From NCBI GenBank assembly GCA_030705945.1, contig JAUZPS010000353.1, positions 1 through 5,457 of the forward strand: DNA of 5,457 nt. The letters are read 5' to 3'. Under the pieces are notes generated by a model. The model did not search any database. It worked only from the letters and a program-made list of their open reading frames with translations, and had not been told where the DNA came from. The stretch comes from Bacillota bacterium (GTDB lineage: Bacteria > Bacillota > Clostridia > Acetivibrionales > DSM-2933). Positions 1 to 4,387 of this stretch are shown here, in pieces (the stretch's first letter is position 1; each line of letters opens with the position of its first letter). A program made the position numbers and the translations under genes.

Positions 1-1104
1 CTTAGTATAAGAATTATATACTCTTTTAATGTTTAAAGAACTTTTGCCGTTACAATCCTCATCCCAGAAACCAATACACTCCCATGAATAGTTATCAACA
101 ATTTGCGGAAACAATTTCTTAATTTCGTCAATACTTGTCGTAAGCAATTTTGCTCCTACATCTGAATTTTTATAAATAGCGTCTTCAAGACATCTGATCA
201 TTGTGTCTTTTAAATTGATATTATCACGGGAAAGCTCAGAGTTATCCTCATAATCATACTTGCACCCGCAAGAGCGTCTGCATACAAGGCTTGATTTTAT
301 AAAAATTGTCCTTCCGCTGTAACTATTCTTGTTTATTTCGTCAATCAGAGCCTCAGCCGCGCCCATTCCTATTTCTAATATGTTCTGGTTCATGCTGCTA
401 AGGCTAGGATTAATATTCTTAGCTAATGAGCTGTTATCATAGCCTATAACAGCTATATCCTTGGGCAAACGGAATCCTGCTTCTTTTAAGGCCTCTATAA
501 CGCCGATTGCAATACCATCGTTAGCGGCAAAAACTGCTGAAAAGTCAATATTATTTTTTAACCAATAGCGAACCGCTTCTTTTCCATCCTTTGGGATCGC
601 GTTGCCAGTTATATATACAAGATTTGGATCAAGCGCAATATTATGTTCTTCTAAAGTCTCCTTATATCCTTTAAACCTTTCTCTCATATCGTCAAGTTCC
701 ATCCAACCAATAAAACCGATTCTTTTATGACCATGAATAATCAAATGCTCTACAATAGTTTTTGCTCCAAATTTGCCATCATCCTTAATGATAGTGTACT
801 TATAATCTTCCCTGTTAAACCCGACGAGAACAATTGGTTTTTCTGATTTATCCAATGCGCTTATATATTCCGGATTAGCTCCCTCTGTCAGGATTATCCA
901 TCCATCGATATGTTTAAAAGCCGTATGATAGAATACATCAATTTTTTGAGAATTTGAATAAAAACGGTTAATCATATACGTATTAATAACAAATAAATTT
1001 ACGTTATGAGACCTTGCCCATTGGTGGATACCATATAACAGAGTTCCATGATAGTTTGCCTCAGTATATCTTGTTATTACACCAATATTTATCTGACGAG
1101 TCAT
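1..1104 (-). CDS. LacI/GalR-type ligand-binding sensor protein, paralogue of the upstream kinase (3' end cut by window edge)
   Basis: The frame is open from an ATG at 1104 to the window edge, giving 368 codons of an incomplete protein. It begins MTRQINIGVITRY, with no signal peptide, membrane segment or helix-turn-helix, and continues as a periplasmic-binding-protein-like fold of the LacI/GalR type. Typical stretches are DGWIILTEG, HGHKRIGF (H124 to F131), AVFAANDGIAIG and PKDIAVIGYDN. A motif S278-C-G-C281 closes the domain. A shared region follows (KDTMIRCLEDAIYKNSDVGAKLLT, in two halves), which also occurs in the neighbouring 718-codon protein. The two proteins are therefore tandem paralogues of one architecture as far as can be read. 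The start is supported by AGAAAGGG seven bases upstream. The protein should bind a small ligand, probably a sugar, in the cytoplasm. Its output domain lies outside the window: histidine kinase is the likeliest by analogy, but a GGDEF or other domain cannot be excluded. Confidence -1.
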   Translation of the reverse strand, partial: MTRQINIGVITRYTEANYHGTLLYGIHQWARSHNVNLFVINTYMINRFYSNSQKIDVFYHTAFKHIDGWIILTEGANPEYISALDKSEKPIVLVGFNREDYKYTIIKDDGKFGAKTIVEHLIIHGHKRIGFIGWMELDDMRERFKGYKETLEEHNIALDPNLVYITGNAIPKDGKEAVRYWLKNNIDFSAVFAANDGIAIGVIEALKEAGFRLPKDIAVIGYDNSSLAKNINPSLSSMNQNILEIGMGAAEALIDEINKNSYSGRTIFIKSSLVCRRSCGCKYDYEDNSELSRDNINLKDTMIRCLEDAIYKNSDVGAKLLTTSIDEIKKLFPQIVDNYSWECIGFWDEDCNGKSSLNIKRVYNSYTK

Positions 1105-1111
1105 ATCATAA

Positions 1112-1119
1112 CCCTTTCT
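1112..1119 (-). promoter_or_regulatory. Ribosome binding site of the second sensor gene
   Basis: The minus strand reads AGAAAGGG followed by seven bases and then the ATG at 1104. This is a near-consensus Firmicute Shine-Dalgarno sequence at good spacing. It decides the start, because the only nearby alternative ATG (1109-1107) runs directly into a TGA. Confidence 0.8.
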
Positions 1120-1160
1120 AAACAAAACCTAAAAAATGGCTTATGTTTATAAAAATATTT

Positions 1161-1206
1161 ATTATATAAGTTACGATTCATAATTCATAGGAAGAGTTTC
1201 ATTCAA
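1161..1206 (-). promoter_or_regulatory. Weak promoter candidates for the second sensor gene
   Basis: Two overlapping possibilities are visible on the minus strand in the 201-bp gap. One is TTGAAT (1206-1201) with an 18-bp spacer to TATGAA (1182-1177), matching four of six bases in each box. The other is a perfect TATAAT (1166-1161) with no recognisable -35 box at the right distance. The region is so AT-rich that such matches are expected by chance, so this is a suggestion only. Confidence 0.28.
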
Positions 1207-1219
1207 CATAAATTTTAGC

Positions 1220-1239
1220 AGTATCATTAAAATAATACT
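1220..1239. promoter_or_regulatory. 20-bp imperfect palindrome in the gap before the second sensor gene, possible operator
   Basis: The sequence AGTATCATTAAAATAATACT has ten-base half-sites that match at eight positions when one is reverse-complemented. It lies about 14 bp upstream of the weak TTGAAT box. It could be a binding site for a dimeric regulator, or a weak RNA hairpin after the 718-codon gene. It is not followed by a T-run on either strand, so it does not look like an intrinsic terminator. Two direct copies of GGCGC (1245-1249 and 1262-1266, 17 bp apart) lie next to it. Confidence 0.3.
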
Positions 1240-1305
1240 AAAGTGGCGCTATATATTTATCGGCGCAATTAATAATAATTTATATATATTTTTAATTTTT
1301 GCTGT

Positions 1306-3462
1306 TTATATTAAATGTATTGGAAAATTTATTATAAAAGTTGCTCCACTCCCAAGCTCACTTTCACAACTTATACTTCCCCCAAACTTCTGGGTAATAA
1401 TGTTGTATATTATATTTAACCCAAGCCCGGATCCTTCGTTGTTTCTTTTTGTAGTAAAAAAAGGCTCAAAAATTTTATCAATAATCCCCTTATCAATACC
1501 CTTTCCATCATCCATATAAATCATATTCAAACTATTCTCTGCGGAGCTTATTTGAATTGTTATTTTCCCTTGCATCCCATCATCGTAGCCATGGTGTATT
1601 GAATTAAGAACTAAGTTGGTAATAATCTGAGATAGTTCTCCTGGATTTTGCTTTAACTCAAGATCATCTGGGCATTCAATTCTTATATTAATTTTTGTCT
1701 TTCGAAGCTTTGGGTTTAAGCTTAAGATTACATCATTGATGTATTCTTTTACCTTAAAAGTTCTTTTTTCATCAATACTATTATCTACGGCAATCTGTTT
1801 AAAACTTTTGATAAAATTAGATGCCTTTTGTAAATTCAGAGTAAGAATTTTTATAGATTCACTATTTTTTTCAAGGTATTTTTCCAAATCTACACGTGAA
1901 AGTTTTCCTGAATTAAACAAATTCATTAAGTCATTTGTATTGTTCTCCATAAATGTTGTTGCTGTAACTCCTACACCTATGGGATTATTAATCTCATGAG
2001 CAAAACCGGTAACAAGACTTCCTAATGATACCATTTTTTCTGATTCAATAAGCTGTTCTTGGGTTTGTTGAAGAGTTTCAAGGGCATTTTTAAGATTTTT
2101 TGTCGCTAAGTCTCTATCTATTGCAATTCCTAAAAGATTGTAAATAACCATATGAGCGTCATACGCAAACAGGTCATTTTCTTTGTTTATCTCTGAAATA
2201 TAGGAAATTACTCCGATGTCTTTCTTCTCAGTTGAAATTGGAACTATCCATATGACATCATCTTTTTTTAGTTTATAATCAGGCATCAATTCATATGAAG
2301 GAAAATTTTCCAGCGAGCATTTAAAGCTTGGGCTCATCTTTTTATTTTTTCTTTTGTCTATAATTTCTTGAATTATAATTTCCTTATCCGACTGGGTATT
2401 TTCTTTAAATAAACCAATACAAATCCATGAAAAATCATCAACAACTTCAGGGATTAGCTTAATAATTTCATCAACCCCCATTGTAAGCAGCTTGGTTCCA
2501 ATATCAGAATTTTTGTACATAAACGCTTCCAGACGTCGTATCATGGAATCTTTCGTTCGCAGATCTTCCCAAGAAACGCTATCGTTCTGATTATCTGCTT
2601 CTTTGCAGCCACAAGAGCTTCTAATAACTAAATTTGATTTAATCAAAATCTTTTCATTTTTTCTTTCATCATTGTTGATTAATCTAAAAATTGTTTTACC
2701 AGCTTCATTACCCAGTTCAAAAATATTCTGACTCATACTTGTCAAACCAGGTTTAAAACTGCTTGCCTGTATAGTATTATCATAACCTATAACTGCAATG
2801 TCATTAGGAACATCAATATCTCTTTCCTTAAAAACTTCGATCATACCAAAAGCCAGAAAGTCATTGGCAGCCAAAACTGCTGTGAATTCAATTCCTTCAT
2901 TCAGCATTCTTAATCCTAAGTCCCTACCAGTACTTGGCATAGCATTATCATTATCTGCTTCAAATATTAAGTTTTTATCAAAGAGACCGTTATTTACCAT
3001 AGTCTTTATATATCCAGCAAGTCTTTCTTTCATATCAAATACTCCTAAACACCCGGCAAATGCTATTCTTTTATGTCCATGCTCAATAAGATGTTCAGTA
3101 ATTTCCCTTGAACTTTCATAGTTATCATCCAGTATGTAGCTGCATTTATAGTTATTTTTTTTATGAGCAACCAACACAACAGGTTTTCCAGTCTCCAACA
3201 ATTTAACTTTGTATTCCTCACCAATACCCTCCGGCAAGATAATCCAGCCATCTATCTGATTTAAGCTGATCGGAAAATATGCCAGATCGCCTATGGAATC
3301 GGCTCTGAATTTATTTAGCATATATGTGTCCACGACATACATATTTGCATTTTCTTTCACAACAATATTGTGAATACCTTTTAACAAAGCTCCAAAATAG
3401 AAATTCTCAACATATTTGGTTAATACGCCTATATTGATACGTTTATTTATTATAATAATCAA
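1306..3462 (-). CDS. Cytosolic sugar-binding-protein-like sensor histidine kinase
   Basis: Predicted to bind a small ligand (a sugar is the usual ligand of this fold) and autophosphorylate on histidine. Residues ~8-280 form a LacI/GalR-type binding-protein fold (DGWIILPEG, H128-G-H-K131, AVLAANDFLAFG, PNDIAVIGYDN), ending in S282-S-C-G-C286. There is no helix-turn-helix, signal peptide or membrane segment, so it should be cytosolic. Residues ~300-445 form an uncharacterised sensor-like region, followed by a coiled coil (NLKNALETLQQTQEQLIESE). The kinase core is intact: H489 in FAHEINNP, N620 in the N box, D651 in DDGKG, FEPFF at 665-669 and G677-S-G-L-G-L682. The phosphoacceptor region resembles the GVAHEINTPIG-type kinases more often seen with PAS domains. 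The first readable start is TTG at 3462, but the Shine-Dalgarno touches it, so an unusual start a few codons later is possible. It follows the palindromic array with no clear promoter. No response regulator partner is visible. Confidence 0.9.
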   Translation of the reverse strand: MIIIINKRINIGVLTKYVENFYFGALLKGIHNIVVKENANMYVVDTYMLNKFRADSIGDLAYFPISLNQIDGWIILPEGIGEEYKVKLLETGKPVVLVAHKKNNYKCSYILDDNYESSREITEHLIEHGHKRIAFAGCLGVFDMKERLAGYIKTMVNNGLFDKNLIFEADNDNAMPSTGRDLGLRMLNEGIEFTAVLAANDFLAFGMIEVFKERDIDVPNDIAVIGYDNTIQASSFKPGLTSMSQNIFELGNEAGKTIFRLINNDERKNEKILIKSNLVIRSSCGCKEADNQNDSVSWEDLRTKDSMIRRLEAFMYKNSDIGTKLLTMGVDEIIKLIPEVVDDFSWICIGLFKENTQSDKEIIIQEIIDKRKNKKMSPSFKCSLENFPSYELMPDYKLKKDDVIWIVPISTEKKDIGVISYISEINKENDLFAYDAHMVIYNLLGIAIDRDLATKNLKNALETLQQTQEQLIESEKMVSLGSLVTGFAHEINNPIGVGVTATTFMENNTNDLMNLFNSGKLSRVDLEKYLEKNSESIKILTLNLQKASNFIKSFKQIAVDNSIDEKRTFKVKEYINDVILSLNPKLRKTKINIRIECPDDLELKQNPGELSQIITNLVLNSIHHGYDDGMQGKITIQISSAENSLNMIYMDDGKGIDKGIIDKIFEPFFTTKRNNEGSGLGLNIIYNIITQKFGGSISCESELGSGATFIINFPIHLI

Positions 3463-3470
3463 TCCTTTCT
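3463..3470 (-). promoter_or_regulatory. Ribosome binding site abutting the apparent TTG start of the kinase gene
   Basis: The minus strand reads AGAAAGGA immediately followed by TTG (3462-3460), with no spacer. Correct spacing would favour ATT at 3456-3454 (six bases) or ATA at 3453-3451 (nine bases). No in-frame ATG or GTG exists here. The paralogue has the near-identical AGAAAGGG with a seven-base spacer before ATG. The Shine-Dalgarno itself is convincing; the start codon it serves is not settled. Confidence 0.6.
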
Positions 3471-3489
3471 ATCTGTTCAGCTTTTTTTA

Positions 3490-3507
3490 GGCATTCATTG
3501 AATGCTT
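3490..3507. repeat. Remnant of a palindromic unit (centre only)
   Basis: GCATTCATTGAATGC (3491-3505) is a perfect seven-base inverted repeat around one T. It matches the centre of the full units (GCATTCATTTGAATGC) less one base. It lies directly before the first full unit and appears to be the leftover core of a further copy. An adjoining T-run (3482-3488) lies to its left on the plus strand, and therefore reads as A-residues downstream of it on the minus strand, so this is not a terminator for the genes here. Confidence 0.6.
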
Positions 3508-3589
3508 GATCGTGAACACACGCTCGGATTCTAAGCATTCATTTGAATGCTAAAATCTAACTACCGCTAACTCGCTTTCGTGTTCACTA
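3508..3589. repeat. Palindromic repeat unit 1 (82 bp)
   Basis: The unit starts GATCGTGAACACACGC and ends CGTGTTCACTA. The inner hairpin at 3526-3558 pairs around a TT centre and carries two base changes in its left arm compared with unit 2 (GGATTCTAAGC against AGATTTTAAGC). These changes weaken the hairpin base. The right arm contains ACTACCGCTAACTCGC, which has no partner in this unit's left arm. Confidence 0.85.
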
Positions 3590-3671
3590 GATCGTGAACA
3601 CACGCTCAGATTTTAAGCATTCATTTGAATGCTAAAATCTAACTACCGCTAACTCGCTTTCGTGTTCACTA
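3590..3671. repeat. Palindromic repeat unit 2 (82 bp)
   Basis: Identical to unit 1 at 80 of 82 positions. The inner hairpin (3608-3640) pairs AGATTTTAAGCATTCA with TGAATGCTAAAATCT, with one bulged A and a TT centre. At the junction with unit 1, GTGTTCAC (3580-3587) and GTGAACAC (3594-3601) form a second possible perfect eight-base stem with a six-base loop. The array can therefore fold in two registers, within units or between them. Confidence 0.87.
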
Positions 3672-3721
3672 AACCGTGAACACACGCTCCTAAGCGGTAG
3701 TAAGATTTTAAGCATTCATTT
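3672..3721. repeat. Palindromic repeat unit 3, right arm missing
   Basis: It keeps the period exactly (CGTGAACACACGCTC at 3675-3689) but then carries 13 bases, CTAAGCGGTAGTA (3690-3702), that units 1 and 2 lack. These bases are complementary to the ACTACCGCT part of the right arms of units 1 and 2. After AGCATTCATT the match ends and the yraN stop codon follows at once. This copy thus preserves the fuller left arm of the ancestral palindrome and has lost its right arm. Confidence 0.8.
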
Positions 3722-4093
3722 TCAAAATGCATTTTTTATCAGGTTTATTTTGGGGGGGGTTTGATTTTTTTTGTCTATTAGGATTTCAACAACGTCGAAT
3801 CTGAAGTTCATTGAGTGCAGTTTATGTTGATTTATGTAAATATATGCAATTTTTCTAATGTTGTCTTGCTTTTTCTTATTTACCGCTTCGGCTGGAGTGC
3901 CGTATAATAGGCTTTTTCTGGATTTAACCTCTATAAAGCAGATATATTCATTTTCCCGGGCAATAATATCTATCTCGCCAAGTCTTCCGACTCTATAATT
4001 TTGATTAATTATAAAATAACCGCAAGTTTTAAGGTACGAGGCTGCAATTATTTCATTGGAACTTCCCATTTGTCTTTTATTTAGCTTTTCCAT
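3722..4093 (-). CDS. yraN: YraN family protein (UPF0102), predicted nuclease-like fold
   Basis: A 123-residue protein of the normal family length. The UPF0102 signature is clear: E14 in an NEIIAASYL helix, then G39-E-I-D42-I-I-A and I54-E-V-K57-S-R, followed by GTPAEAVNKKK and a terminal INLIKNAF. D42, E55 and K57 correspond to the acidic and lysine residues of restriction-endonuclease-like folds. A nuclease role in DNA processing is often suggested for the family but is not established. I chose ATG at 4093 because GGAG lies six bases upstream and the product then starts at the usual place. The longer frame to 4147 would add 18 residues with no good ribosome binding site. The start overlaps the end of the ylqH-like gene by 17 bases, suggesting translational coupling. 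Near the 3' end are A8 and C8 runs on the coding strand. The TGA stop borders the palindromic array. Confidence 0.92.
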   Translation of the reverse strand: MEKLNKRQMGSSNEIIAASYLKTCGYFIINQNYRVGRLGEIDIIARENEYICFIEVKSRKSLLYGTPAEAVNKKKQDNIRKIAYIYINQHKLHSMNFRFDVVEILIDKKNQTPPKINLIKNAF

Positions 4094-4373
4094 TGATTTC
4101 TCCATATTTATTATCAATACTGCCGACAAATACCAGAATCTGAGCAACTACTTCGTACAACTCAGGGGGTATCTCATCGCCTAAATTCATAGAGGCTAAC
4201 GCATGAGCAAGTCCGGCATTTTCATAAACGGGAACGTCATTCTCTTTTGCTTTTTCAACTATTTTTTCTGCTACTTCTCCCCTGGCTAACGCCACTATTT
4301 TAGGCGCGCCGCTCTCGCCTGGGTTGTATTGTAATGCGGCGGCTTCTTTTACTTTATTTTGCTTCTTTTCCAA
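4077..4373 (-). CDS. ylqH: YlqH-type FlhB C-terminal-like protein (type III export switch domain, stand-alone)
   Basis: A 98-residue protein matching the cytoplasmic tail of FlhB/YscU export switch proteins: EAAALQYNPGESGAPKIVA, ARGEVAEKIVEKAKENDVPV, then GDEIPPELYEVVAQIL. In flagella this domain switches export specificity together with FliK. Here it lacks the membrane part, and the N-P-T-H autocleavage site is absent because the protein begins just after where it would lie. Bacillus subtilis YlqH is the family model, with unknown function. The start is uncertain. GTG at 4385 opens the frame, but the GAGG ahead of it leaves no spacer. TTG at 4373 lies eight bases after an imperfect GGGTGG and gives the usual family N-terminus (EKKQNK...), so I prefer it. 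The gene lies just after the FliK-like gene and overlaps yraN, so all three are probably one operon. Confidence 0.88.
   Translation of the reverse strand: MEKKQNKVKEAAALQYNPGESGAPKIVALARGEVAEKIVEKAKENDVPVYENAGLAHALASMNLGDEIPPELYEVVAQILVFVGSIDNKYGEINGKAK
4100..4105 (-). promoter_or_regulatory. Ribosome binding site of yraN, inside the ylqH-like gene
   Basis: The minus strand reads ATGGAG, six bases, then the ATG at 4093. GGAG (4103-4100) is a good Shine-Dalgarno sequence and settles the choice against the ATG at 4105, which has no such site ahead of it. It lies within the ylqH-like coding region, so terminating ribosomes could re-initiate here. Confidence 0.7.
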
Positions 4374-4387
4374 AAATACCACCACCC

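Larger units (their letters stand above)
3490..3721. repeat. Tandem array of large palindromic units, 82-bp period, MITE/REP-like
   Basis: This fills most of the gene-free gap between yraN and the kinase gene. It contains a remnant (3490-3507), two full 82-bp units differing at two positions, and a third unit truncated at yraN. Each full unit begins with GTGAACACACGCTC and ends with CGCTTTCGTGTTCAC, giving complementary outer arms, and has an inner hairpin. No sequence differs from unit to unit as CRISPR spacers would, and 82 is not a multiple of three, so it is not repeated coding. I see no open reading frame, T-run terminator or clear promoter in it. Transcribed either way, it would fold strongly, so it could affect transcript ends, RNA stability or read-through from yraN into the kinase gene. 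The origin as a mobile palindromic element is inferred from structure. Confidence 0.88.

Noticed and set aside
1104..1105. LacI-family transcriptional repressor annotation for both sensor genes
   Set aside because: Both begin directly with the first strand of the ligand-binding fold and have no helix-turn-helix head.
1736..1999. Plus-strand open frame of 87 codons
   Set aside because: It is antisense to the kinase phosphoacceptor region, is low-complexity hydrophobic in character, and has no support beyond being open.
2798..3121. Plus-strand open frame of 107 codons
   Set aside because: It lies antisense to the ligand-binding domain of the kinase gene, whose frame is clearly the coding one.
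3063..3251. Minus-strand open frame of 62 codons in another frame
   Set aside because: It is wholly inside the ligand-binding domain and its sequence resembles no family; it is a frame shadow.
3491..3505. Intrinsic terminator for yraN
   Set aside because: In the direction of transcription the hairpin is followed by an A-run instead of a U-run. The T-run belongs to the opposite strand, where it comes before the hairpin.
3508..3721. CRISPR array
   Set aside because: The whole 82-bp unit repeats, including its centre, so there are no distinct spacers, and the units are long palindromes.
4094..4147. Upstream extension of yraN by 18 residues
   Set aside because: There is no ribosome binding site before 4147, and the extension is just the ylqH-like gene read in another frame.
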